From positions 1 to 64,000 of the forward strand of contig JACJOC010000068.1 in NCBI GenBank assembly GCA_014695345.1: 64,000 nt of DNA, given 5' to 3'. Below, in pieces: positions 45,016 to 52,518 of this stretch. Under the pieces are notes generated by a model, which searched no databases, was not told the DNA's origin, and saw only the letters and a program-made list of their open reading frames with translations. Source of the stretch: Cyanobacteria bacterium FACHB-471 (GTDB lineage Bacteria > Cyanobacteriota > Cyanobacteriia > Elainellales > Elainellaceae). How positions within the stretch are numbered: position 1 is the first letter of the stretch; each line of letters opens with the position of its first letter. The translations under genes and the position numbers were made by a program.

Positions 45016-45052
45016 GAGAATTAGGCAATAAACGGCGAGGTTTGTATATTGA
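45016..45052. promoter_or_regulatory. Conserved divergent-promoter element, copy C
   Basis: GAGAATTAGGCAATAAACGG CGAGGTTTGTATATTGA, related to copies A, B and D, between the AraC_N gene (minus) and the SDR stub at 45114. Confidence 0.5.
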
Positions 45053-45113
45053 AGAACCCAATCTGCAACCATACGATGAATGTATTCAAGTAACACAGCA
45101 GAAGGATAAAGCA

Positions 45114-45190
45114 GTGACCAAAATCGCTTTGGTAACGGGATCGAGCCAAGGACTGGGCAAAAGTACCGCCGTTTCCCTTGCCATTAGTAT
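45114..45190 (+). pseudogene. SDR N-terminal stub
   Basis: GTG 45114 opens TKIALVTGSSQGLGKSTAVS LA, an SDR N-terminus similar to those at 1409 and 53274. After 23 codons it runs into the reverse complement of an AraC_N gene start and stops at 45203. The remaining ~225 residues are absent. The fusion point near 45187 is a module-to-module recombination joint. Confidence 0.75.
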
Positions 45191-45263
45191 GGCGGGTCAC
45201 TAATGCCGCCAGTTCTTGACACGCACTCATTGCTCTACCGGACTGAAGTCCTTCAATCACCAT
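45187..45263 (-). pseudogene. AraC_N regulator N-terminal stub
   Basis: ATG 45263 gives MVIEGLQSGRAMSACQELAA LVTRHTNG, the start of an AraC_N-type regulator like that at 44038. It then crosses into the SDR stub on the other strand. It faces the intact SDR at 45441 across conserved element D. Confidence 0.7.
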
Positions 45264-45340
45264 GCTGGTTTTCTATCCAATTTGACCGTGCTCCTGCGCT
45301 CATTATGGAGAATATTTTTTCTTGTCAACATTCTGTTTAG

Positions 45341-45377
45341 GAGAATCAGGCAATAATCTGCAAGGTTTGTGTATTTA
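45341..45377. promoter_or_regulatory. Conserved divergent-promoter element, copy D
   Basis: GAGAATCAGGCAATAATCTG CAAGGTTTGTGTATTTA, upstream of the intact SDR 45441-46214. Same element as copies A-C. Confidence 0.6.
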
Positions 45378-45440
45378 GAACCCTTGCCCCGAAGCCTATG
45401 ATGAATTCATCCAATAAAGCATTCAGAGGATAAGGCAAAC

Positions 45441-46214
45441 ATGAAAAACAATGAATCAAACAACATACACCGCGATCTCGATGGAAAAGTTGCGATTGTC
45501 ACTGGAGCGGCTAGCGGCATTGGCTTAGCGATTGCCAAATTGCTAGAAGCCCGTGGGGCGTTTGTTGTAGCTGAGGATATTAACCCAACCGTAAATGGCG
45601 TTTTTAAGGACAATGAGCGGATCATTCCTGTTGTTGGTGACGTGGCGACAGAGCAATCTGCTCAGGAAGCCGTTGCCATTGCCACAGAACGCTTCGGTAA
45701 ACTCGACATCCTCGTTAACAATGCCGCTCGCATCGTGTATAAGAACGCCATCGATATGACCCTTGAGGAGTGGAACTCGATCATGGATGTCACTGCCACT
45801 GGTGTCTTTTTGCACTCGCGGGAGGCGCTTAAGGCAATGATTCCGAACAAAACTGGTGCCATTGTTAACATTGGCTCCTATGCCTGCTACCAAACTTTCC
45901 CAGGCATTTCGGCTTACGCCGCAGCAAAGGGTGCGCTTGCACAGATCACGCGCACGTTGGCGCTAGAAGCGATCGAGCACGGCATCCGAGTCAACGCGGT
46001 GGGTGCAGGCGATGTGGTAACCAACCTCCTCAATACCTTCCGTGAGGATGGTCGCGATTTTCTCGCCGAACACGGCAAACAGGCTCCCATCAAGCGTGCC
46101 GCCCAGCCAGAAGAAATCGCAGAGGTCGTTGCTTTTCTAGCGTCAGACAAGGCAAGTTTCTTGGTGGGTTCCATCGTTATGGCTGACGGCGGTATGAGCG
46201 TGGTCATTCAGTGA
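45441..46214 (+). CDS. SDR family oxidoreductase
   Basis: A 257-residue intact classical SDR. VAIVTGAASGIGLAIAKLLE (cofactor), VVAEDINPT (acidic residue at the end of beta2, favouring NAD), DILVNNAARIVYKNAIDMT, GSYACYQTFPGISAYAAAKG (Ser-Tyr-Lys triad), VNAVGAGDVVTNLL, FLASDKASFLVGSIVMADGG. The only complete oxidoreductase left among the four AraC_N/SDR modules; its own regulator is reduced to a stub, but the AraC at 44038 could act in trans on element D (inference). Confidence 0.92.
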   Translation: MKNNESNNIHRDLDGKVAIVTGAASGIGLAIAKLLEARGAFVVAEDINPTVNGVFKDNERIIPVVGDVATEQSAQEAVAIATERFGKLDILVNNAARIVYKNAIDMTLEEWNSIMDVTATGVFLHSREALKAMIPNKTGAIVNIGSYACYQTFPGISAYAAAKGALAQITRTLALEAIEHGIRVNAVGAGDVVTNLLNTFREDGRDFLAEHGKQAPIKRAAQPEEIAEVVAFLASDKASFLVGSIVMADGGMSVVIQ

Positions 46215-46303
46215 TGCATAGCCGATTCAAACTGTGAAATAGTCTAAACCCACAAACGTAAAACAATTATCTCAAACCAACCGAAACAAAAAGGAAAATC
46301 ACC

Positions 46304-46432
46304 ATGTTGAACGTAGAGAACAAAGTCATTGCTATCACCGGAGCTAGTAGCGGCATTGGTGAAGCCACCGCTAAATTGCTTGCTAAGAACGGCGCAAATG
46401 TTGTTCTAGGGGCACGGCGGATAGGGGTGTAG
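46304..46432 (+). pseudogene. SDR stub ended by a palindrome
   Basis: ATG 46304: [36 protein letters not shown], then the sequence enters a perfect inverted repeat and stops (TAG 46430-46432). Same SDR group as 32974-33713 and 53674-54411; the upstream CCCACAAACGTA motif is shared with 32974. Confidence 0.8.
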
Positions 46433-46482
46433 TTAGACTAAGCCGGGTAGGCGACTGCCCGGCTTAGTCTAACTACACCCCT
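46423..46482. repeat. Perfect 25-bp inverted repeat
   Basis: Left arm AGGGGTGTAGTTAGACTAAG then CCGGG (46423-46447), 10-base loop, right arm 46458-46482, fully complementary. It truncates the SDR stub. Either a miniature insertion element or a very strong transcription stop before the AraC gene at 46551. Confidence 0.85.
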
Positions 46483-46550
46483 AAGTTGACAGTATCCCTG
46501 ACGCAATATCTGCTATGAATAAAATATTTCTACGATAGAAGCTTAAAAAT

Positions 46551-47441
46551 ATGCTTTCCTCCTCTTCAGCCTCTATCAGTACCAAATTCATGCAGGAGAT
46601 TTCACAGACGTTTCCTCGTGCGCCTGTTACCTCTAGTGCTAGGGCTAATTGGGATCGTATTTTTCTCGTTCACCATCATCAACCGGCTTTTAGTGTGTCC
46701 GAACACTGTCTGCCTTATCATCAAATTTGCATCAAGTTAGGCAAACCCTATCTTCTCAACCAAGTTATTGATGGACGTGCTGAGACATTACAGGCTGTTC
46801 CCGGTCAGATCGGGCTGTATCCGGCTAATCTCCGTCACTCCTTTGGTTGGGATCGCGAAGCCGAGTTCTTACAACTCTATTTAGATCCAGAACTATTTAG
46901 GCAAATCAGTGAAGAAACTTGGGGGAACGACCGTATTGAATTCATCCCTCAACCATCAGCACTGAGCGATCCCTTAATTGTACAGTTTGGTTTGGCGCTT
47001 AAGACGGCTCTTGAAACCGACAATTTAAATAGTCGTCTCTATGCAGACTCCATGACGCATGCTTTAGCTACGCATCTTTTATTTCAATACTCAACGCGAA
47101 AGCCAGCAGTTTTACCTCAAGGCAGCTTATCACAGCAGCCACTTAAACAAATCATTGACTACATTCAAGAGAACTTAGACCGGAATGTAAGTTTAGCTGA
47201 ACTCGCCGAGATTGTTAAACTCAGTCCCTATCACTTCGCCCGTTTGTTTAAGCAATCTACAGGCTTACCCCCTCATCAATATCAAATTAAATGTCGAGTT
47301 GACCGTACCAAAGACTTACTTAAAACAAATTTAGCGATCGCAGATATTGCTCAAATCGTTGGATTTTCTAGTCAGGGACATTTGAATTATCACTTCAAGC
47401 GTCTTGTGGGCATCACTCCCAAAGCCTTTTTGCGGCGATAG
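46551..47441 (+). CDS. AraC-family regulator
   Basis: A 296-residue regulator. The sensor half (WDRIFLVHHHQPAFSVSEHC, LRHSFGWDREAEFLQLYLDP) resembles cupin-type AraC sensors. Double HTH VSLAELAEIVKLSPYHFARL and LAIADIAQIVGFSSQGHLNY, ending GITPKAFLRR. Related to 37948-38850. Upstream is the strong palindrome at 46423; downstream is a same-strand SnoaL-like gene it may control. Confidence 0.9.
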   Translation: MLSSSSASISTKFMQEISQTFPRAPVTSSARANWDRIFLVHHHQPAFSVSEHCLPYHQICIKLGKPYLLNQVIDGRAETLQAVPGQIGLYPANLRHSFGWDREAEFLQLYLDPELFRQISEETWGNDRIEFIPQPSALSDPLIVQFGLALKTALETDNLNSRLYADSMTHALATHLLFQYSTRKPAVLPQGSLSQQPLKQIIDYIQENLDRNVSLAELAEIVKLSPYHFARLFKQSTGLPPHQYQIKCRVDRTKDLLKTNLAIADIAQIVGFSSQGHLNYHFKRLVGITPKAFLRR

Positions 47442-47560
47442 CAATATCTTGTAAAAACGCCGCAAGCTCTTAGCATACTCTCTGTCTGTTCGTCTGACAT
47501 AGTGTATTTAACTCAGATAAGTTGTTAAGTTCACATCTACCAAGTCAAAGGACAAAGAAT

Positions 47561-47941
47561 ATGCCAGCACGCAAACCAGAAGAATGCGACATTTTACTGA
47601 TGGAGGCACTGCAACGAAAGGATTTAGAAACCGTCGTTGCCCTCTACGAGCCAAACGCCACGTTTATACTCGACTCTGGGGAATCTGTCACGGGTCAAGC
47701 GGCTATTCGTGAGGCTCTCAAAGCATGGATTGCATTTGACGAGGTCAGCTTCACGACAGAGATCGAGGCATTCCAAAGCTCAGACGGAAATCTTGCCATA
47801 ACGCGCGGAACATGGAGTGCTATTACCAAAGGAACCGATGGCAATCCAGTCACCTTAACGGGAAAAAATGCCGAGGTAGTCCGTCGCCAGCCAGATGGAA
47901 CGTGGTTATTCGTAATCGATAATCCACGTGGAGCGGATTGA
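47561..47941 (+). CDS. SnoaL/DUF4440-like NTF2-fold protein
   Basis: A 126-residue protein; ATG 47561 preferred over earlier in-frame codons because AAAGGACAAAG precedes it and family similarity begins here. LLMEALQRKDLETVVALYEP NATFILDSGESVTGQAAIREALKAW-type opening (shown in part) and WSAITKGTDGNPVTLTGKNA, EVVRRQPDGTWLFVIDNP, as in YybH/DUF4440 proteins. Function unknown; same strand as the AraC gene upstream. Confidence 0.8.
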   Translation: MPARKPEECDILLMEALQRKDLETVVALYEPNATFILDSGESVTGQAAIREALKAWIAFDEVSFTTEIEAFQSSDGNLAITRGTWSAITKGTDGNPVTLTGKNAEVVRRQPDGTWLFVIDNPRGAD

Positions 47942-48274
47942 GGTGCAGAGGCTCTTTGCCGTGGGAAGGTCATAACGTGTGATGACTTCCTCCCCTGAAA
48001 GCCAAAAGAACCAACCATTGTTTCTGACCAAGAACGCGCTTCTAACTCTATCCCTCTTCTGTCACTCTCCGAAAACATTTGCCATTTCTGAACTCTAGAG
48101 CCATTGTATATGAAGCGATTGCCTACGGCACCAGCAAAGCTGATCGCCTGATTTTTTTCTAACAACAAATACAGCCACCAAGTTTTTCTAATAGGATAGC
48201 TTGTATTGGTTGACTGATAAGGCTTCTGGAGATTGCCTTCCCGGAGAGTGCCAGAAGAGGGATAAAGCTCCACT
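47942..48274. other. Convergent spacer
   Basis: 333 bp between the convergent SnoaL-like and LysR genes. No supported gene, hairpin or repeat seen. Confidence 0.4.
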
Positions 48275-49195
48275 CTATTTCAAAGGTCTATGTTGGGAGA
48301 AACTACCAGCCACTTCGACTAACCAATCTAAAAACTTTAGAATTAGTTTTTCTTTAGGGTGATTCTCTAAATACACTACCGAGTAGTTAAAACCGTCTAG
48401 CGACACATCAAGAGGTTGTACTAAAAAACCCAATGCCACATCATCAGCGACATGAATGTTGCTGCATAGAGCGATACCTTGACCGGCGATCGCGGCTTGA
48501 ATGGTTAAACTTTCTTCGTTGAATTTAATTCCATCATTTGGGTCAGTCGTGTTTAGCCCTGCAAGTCTAAACCAGTTTTTCCAGTCAGGAGCTTCTGTTC
48601 CAAAATGAATCCATTCAAAATGCAGCAGAGGATGATGCAACAGATCACTTGGCTCTTTAATCGGATGCTTTTCATTCAATAAATGTGGACTACAGACGGG
48701 CATAAATACATCTGACATGAGCTTATGAACGGTAAACCCTGGATAGTTGCCTTTGCCATAGCGAATCGCCACATCAACCGTTTGTCTATGTAGATCAACG
48801 ACATCATTTGAAGTTTGTAGACGAAGATCAATTTCGGGGTGCGTTCGTTGAAACTCGGCTAAACGAGGTACTAACCACTTGGCTGCAAAGACCGTCGTCA
48901 CGCTCACAGTTAATGTCGTAGAGTCTGAAGCTTGCGTTAGTTGAGCGATCGCTGCTGCAATTGCATCCAGGCTTTTGTTCACTGCTGGATACAAGAGTTG
49001 CCCCACTTCTGTCAGTGCCAGAGGTCGGGGACGGCGGCGAAACAAGGATACTCCTAAGTAATCTTCCAGTACTTTAATTTGGTGGCTGACTGCGGTTGGC
49101 GTGATGTCCAGTTCTTCAGCCGCCTGCTGAAAACTCAAACAGCGAGCTGCTACCTCAAAGGTATGCAAAGCGTTAAGGGGTGGCAGCGATCGCAT
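48275..49195 (-). CDS. LysR-family regulator (GcvA-like)
   Basis: A 306-residue LTTR. N-terminal winged helix LPPLNALHTFEVAARCLSFQ, AAEELDITPTAVSHQIKVLE, LFRRRPRPLALTEVGQLLYP, the GcvA/AmpR signature. Effector domain from about 90 (VTTVFAAKWLVPRLAEF, VDVAIRYGKGNYPGF). Divergent from the EamA-type exporter at 49396, its probable target together with the RidA gene behind it. A copy of its promoter and first ~90 codons lies at about 60064-60410. Confidence 0.9.
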   Translation of the reverse strand: MRSLPPLNALHTFEVAARCLSFQQAAEELDITPTAVSHQIKVLEDYLGVSLFRRRPRPLALTEVGQLLYPAVNKSLDAIAAAIAQLTQASDSTTLTVSVTTVFAAKWLVPRLAEFQRTHPEIDLRLQTSNDVVDLHRQTVDVAIRYGKGNYPGFTVHKLMSDVFMPVCSPHLLNEKHPIKEPSDLLHHPLLHFEWIHFGTEAPDWKNWFRLAGLNTTDPNDGIKFNEESLTIQAAIAGQGIALCSNIHVADDVALGFLVQPLDVSLDGFNYSVVYLENHPKEKLILKFLDWLVEVAGSFSQHRPLK

Positions 49196-49395
49196 AAGCC
49201 TCTTGATGAGTTTTTCTCATCTTAAACGTGAGTAGATTGAATTTGCAATCTCTTACTGTCCCCTGCTATCGTTCGGTTTAGTGCAATAGATAACTCGGAA
49301 TATGAGGAGACTGAACCTCGGTGATAACAGCAATCAAGAGGATGAGACTGCAATTCAGGCCTTGATTAATTCACAGCTTGAAATGATTACGTAAC

Positions 49396-50349
49396 GTGGT
49401 TCACAAGGATTCTGTGCTCAAAACATCAACACTTGAAACAGCAACTATATCCCAACGCAGGTTAGGGCTAGTTGCAGTACTTTTCGCAGTCGTGCTCTGG
49501 GCAGTCGCCGCCAACCTGATCAGCAGCTTGCTGGTAGCTGGCGTGAATCCTTTTGAACTGGCAGTATCGAGTGCGGCGATCGCCACTTTTGGTCTGGCTG
49601 TGGTGAGTAGCTTCAGGATGAAACCAGAAGCGAAAGCAATGAGTCGGCAGCAGTTTATTCTGGGCTTGTTGTTTGCGGGTTTAATCGGAGCAAACTACCT
49701 GGCGATCGCCTGTCTCCCCGTTGCAGTTGCGATCCTGCTGCTATTTACCTCGCCCCTGATGGTCGTGCTATGGACAGCGGTGACGACGCGGCGGATGCCT
49801 GGGCGATCGATACTTGCAGCGATGCTTTTATTGATTGTTGGCGTTGTGCTGGTGTCGAAGGTCGTGGAGGGTAGCCTCAGTGAATTTAATGGATTTGGCA
49901 TTCTCATCGGTCTGTCAAGTGCTGTGTTTTTCACCGCTTACAACCTGCAAGGTGAGCGAGTTGGGCACTCAGATGAAACACTGGGCGTGATGCTAAAAAC
50001 GTTTGCAGTTGCCAGCGTCTTCTGGCTTGCCTACCAGGTCACTCAAGGCGTTCCTACAACGTTACTGGAGCCGGAAAATATCTGGAAAATCCTTTATGTC
50101 GGCATTGCTGGAACCACCCTTCCTTATTTCCTTTTCTTCTGGGGTATCCAGCGCGTTCAGACTGAGCGGGCTGTGGTGATTGCAACGCTCGAACCCGTGA
50201 TCGCTGCTGCGCTGGCGTGGATCTGGTTTGGTCAGACGCTAACGCTTTTGCAACTCGTCGGCGGCATCCTGATTATCCTTGCGGTCACGGCATTGCAACT
50301 GATCAAGCCATCGTCACAAACCACTGCAAAACCAAGTGAAGGTCTTTGA
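49396..50349 (+). CDS. EamA/DMT-family transporter
   Basis: A 317-residue protein with ten predicted membrane helices and two EamA repeats (LGLVAVLFAVVLWAVAANLI ... PVAVAILLLFTSPLMVVLW; GFGILIGLSSAVFFTAYNLQ ... ERAVVIATLEPVIAAALAWI). Such proteins export amino acids or metabolites. Begins with GTG 49396; an internal GTG 10 codons later is possible. Its last ~55 codons are repeated at 50957-51121. Followed by a RidA gene, suggesting coupled handling of an amino-acid-derived compound. Confidence 0.9.
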   Translation: MVHKDSVLKTSTLETATISQRRLGLVAVLFAVVLWAVAANLISSLLVAGVNPFELAVSSAAIATFGLAVVSSFRMKPEAKAMSRQQFILGLLFAGLIGANYLAIACLPVAVAILLLFTSPLMVVLWTAVTTRRMPGRSILAAMLLLIVGVVLVSKVVEGSLSEFNGFGILIGLSSAVFFTAYNLQGERVGHSDETLGVMLKTFAVASVFWLAYQVTQGVPTTLLEPENIWKILYVGIAGTTLPYFLFFWGIQRVQTERAVVIATLEPVIAAALAWIWFGQTLTLLQLVGGILIILAVTALQLIKPSSQTTAKPSEGL

Positions 50350-50438
50350 GAAACAAAGCTCAAGACTTTGCACGGCAAATTTGACTTTTGCTGCAATGAT
50401 TTAGCGTCGAGCCACAAAAGAACCCTTCTATCAAAACT

Positions 50439-50858
50439 ATGGACACCATGAATATATCTAACATGACCCTTGAGCAGATTAAGACTGACCCTGACCCTTA
50501 TCAACCTTTTCGTCTATCTCAGGGCATTCGAGTTGGGAACCTCCTGTTTATCTCAGGACAAGCGGGTTATGCTGACGATGGAAAAATTGTCGCAGGTGGC
50601 TTTCGCGCTCAGGGCGAGCAGGCTTTTTCAAACCTCGATCGCGCCCTCGTAGCTGGCGGTTCCAGTCTCAGTCAGGTCGCGAAAGTGACCATCTTCCTGA
50701 CGGATATGAGTAACTTCGGTGCGATCGTCGAACTCCGCCGCCAGTATTTCAGCCCTCCCTATCCCGCCGATAGCATTGTCGAAGTGTCCAGCCTCTACAC
50801 GCCCGAAGCGATGATTGAAATTGAAGCGATCGCGGTAGTAATTGAGAGTACGTCATGA
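50439..50858 (+). CDS. RidA-family protein
   Basis: A 139-residue Rid protein: PFRLSQGIRVGNLLFISGQA, AQGEQAFSNLDRALVAGGSS, LSQVAKVTIFLTDMSNFGAI, SPPYPADSIVEVSSLYTPEA, MIEIEAIAVVI. The residue equivalent to the catalytic Arg of E. coli RidA is not obvious in MIEIEAIA (Glu occupies the strand), so deaminase activity is uncertain. Same strand as the EamA gene 90 bp upstream. Confidence 0.88.
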   Translation: MDTMNISNMTLEQIKTDPDPYQPFRLSQGIRVGNLLFISGQAGYADDGKIVAGGFRAQGEQAFSNLDRALVAGGSSLSQVAKVTIFLTDMSNFGAIVELRRQYFSPPYPADSIVEVSSLYTPEAMIEIEAIAVVIESTS

Positions 50859-50872
50859 CGCTGGTTCAACCA

Positions 50873-50954
50873 TTACAGTGCTTTTCAGATTAGTAAGCCA
50901 CAGGAAGACATTAAGCAGTAGCTCGTTGAACTGCTAGTTCGTGTGGCTTATTCA
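50873..50954 (-). repeat. Palindromic intergenic repeat, copy 2
   Basis: Inverted copy of 3011-3094 (outer arms TAAGCCACA / TGTGGCTTA, inner AGCAGTTCAA / AGTAGCTC-type arms). Stands between the RidA gene and the EamA echo. Confidence 0.6.
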
Positions 50955-50956
50955 AG

Positions 50957-51121
50957 GGTATCCAACGCGTTCAGACTGAACGGGCTGTGGTGATTGCAAC
51001 GCTCGAACCCGTGATTGCTTTTGCGCTGGCATGGCTGTGGTTTGGTCAGACGCTAACGTTTTTGCAACTCATCGGCGGCATCCTGATTATTCTTGCTGTT
51101 ACTGTGCTGCAACTGATGTGA
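50957..51121 (+). pseudogene. EamA transporter C-terminal duplicate
   Basis: 54 codons (IQRVQTERAVVIATLEPVIA, FALAWLWFGQTLTFLQLIGG, ILIILAVTVLQLM, TGA) that match the C-terminus of 49396-50349 with few changes. Remains of a tandem duplication of the EamA-RidA segment, or of a second transporter gene mostly deleted. Confidence 0.85.
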
Positions 51122-51332
51122 GCGAGCAAAAGATCTGGCGCAATTTGCAAATGAGTGGCGTAATCTTGCAAGGCTAGCACCTGTCAGCATTCTAGGCTTT
51201 TGGCCTACTTCTAAGCTGTGCTGTTTAACCACAGGTTATCCCAGGTCATCACAAGCCAGAACGTTGGGCTGAAAGGATATTGACCCATTGCGTCACTCAT
51301 TTGCAAATTGCGCCAGATCTTTTGCTCATTCA
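51120..51332. mobile_element. Non-autonomous element with 41-bp inverted repeats
   Basis: 51120-51160 and 51292-51332 are inverted copies (core AGCAAAAGATCTGGCGCAAT TTGCAAATGAGTG) with three mismatches, enclosing 131 bp without a gene. It begins on the stop codon of the EamA duplicate. Consistent with a MITE. Confidence 0.65.
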
Positions 51333-51488
51333 CGGCACTCGAGAGCTACATCTGTGAGTTCTTCAGCTAGAGCGTCGCGGGCTGCGGGCGACAGTATGCC
51401 AGCGGCACAGAGATGGCTCCAGTGCTTGTTGAAAGGTGTGCTGACGAGGGAACAGTCTGCGTCGCGGGGCGACATGCGCGTCCTAGTC

Positions 51489-52289
51489 CTAGTTGGATTC
51501 GGCACTCAAGGTTCTGACATCGAATTCGTTGTCGCCCTGATAGCGGGGTGCATACTTTGTGTAAGCGGTCTTGATTTCCTCATAGCGCGCTTGAATTCGC
51601 ACCATGTTATACGCATGAGAGACGATCAAAAATTCCCCTGCCAGGATTTGCGTCATCGCCAAGACGGCAAATTTATCTGTGTCCATGCCATGATTGGTGA
51701 CCTCGCCGAGTTCGGATTTCACCAACCCTGGGCAAATCAGGCTGACCTCGATGTGATCAGGCAGTTCCTCCCGCAGTGCTTCGGTCATTGCCAGAACAGC
51801 ATGTTTGGCGGCCACGTATCCGCCCCCCTGCGGAACGGCACTGAAGAAGCAATTCTCCGAGCCGACGTTGTAGATCGCAGCTGGCGTTCCCTGCGCGATG
51901 AACCGCTGCCCAAATACTGAGACGCCATTCCAGACACCGAAGAAATCGACGTCGAACACGCGCTGCACGTCCTCTTGCTTCGTTTCGATCACAGTCGCCA
52001 AGGTAGGGAGGACCCCAGCATTATTGACAATCACATCTACCCGTCCAAACTGCTCCCAAGCAAAGTCAGCTAGGGCTTCGACCTGGTCACGCTGGGTGAC
52101 GTCACACTCAAACACCCGGACTTCAGTACTGCTTGCGGCCAAAATCGCTGCTGCTTCATCCAGACGCTCGCGCCGCCGCGCCGCAATGACGATCCGTGCG
52201 CCTCGCTCTGCAAACTGCTTAGCAAGCGCAAATCCGATGCCGGTAGCACCCCCGGTTATAACGATCACTTTTTCATTGAAATCTTGCAT
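51489..52289 (-). CDS. SDR family oxidoreductase
   Basis: A 266-residue intact SDR: VIVITGGATGIGFALAKQFA, VIAARRRERLDEAAAILA (Arg pair favours NADP), DVIVNNAGVLPTLATVIETK, NVGSENCFFSAVPQGGGYVA with AAKHA (Tyr/Lys pair), LICPGLVKSELGEV. The C-terminal ~50 residues (YEEIKTAYTKYAPRYQGDNE) are longer than in simple reductases. AGGAGG precedes ATG 52289. Regionally GC-rich; sits beside another SDR on the same strand. Confidence 0.9.
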   Translation of the reverse strand: MQDFNEKVIVITGGATGIGFALAKQFAERGARIVIAARRRERLDEAAAILAASSTEVRVFECDVTQRDQVEALADFAWEQFGRVDVIVNNAGVLPTLATVIETKQEDVQRVFDVDFFGVWNGVSVFGQRFIAQGTPAAIYNVGSENCFFSAVPQGGGYVAAKHAVLAMTEALREELPDHIEVSLICPGLVKSELGEVTNHGMDTDKFAVLAMTQILAGEFLIVSHAYNMVRIQARYEEIKTAYTKYAPRYQGDNEFDVRTLSAESN

Positions 52290-52311
52290 CTCGTCGTTTC
52301 CTCCTGATAGC

Positions 52312-52431
52312 TTAGATGGCTAATTTCCCTGACATCATCTCGACGATGCCTATGCCGAAGAACTCCCGATCGAACTGCACTGGCTCCATTGAGCTGCCCT
52401 TGTGCTGCATGGCATAGCCGAACACGCGCAT
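52312..52431 (-). pseudogene. Zinc alcohol dehydrogenase N-terminal stub
   Basis: ATG 52431: MRVFGYAMQHKGSSMEPVQF DREFFG, then loses similarity and stops after 39 residues. The opening is typical of YahK/AdhA-type zinc alcohol dehydrogenases (MRVFGYA...L.PFQFERR). The catalytic and cofactor parts are absent. Confidence 0.6.
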
Positions 52432-52462
52432 TGTGAGTTCTTTTCTGAGAGAGTGACCATGC

Positions 52463-52510
52463 TCACCAATGGCGAGGCAACGCTCGACGCCTTCGCCTCA
52501 CCATTGGTGA
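52463..52510. terminator. Hairpin after SDR 52519
   Basis: TCACCAATGGCGAGGC (52463-52478) and GCCTCACCATTGGTGA (52495-52510): 16-bp stem with one mismatch, 8 bp beyond the SDR stop on the minus strand. Likely 3'-end hairpin; no U-tract evident. Confidence 0.6.
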
Positions 52511-52518
52511 TTGACTGA

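Noticed and set aside
51288-51920. Long plus-strand open frame (210 codons)
   Set aside because: It lies antisense to the intact SDR at 51489-52289; its product is low in recognisable motifs and begins inside the inverted repeat of a mobile element.
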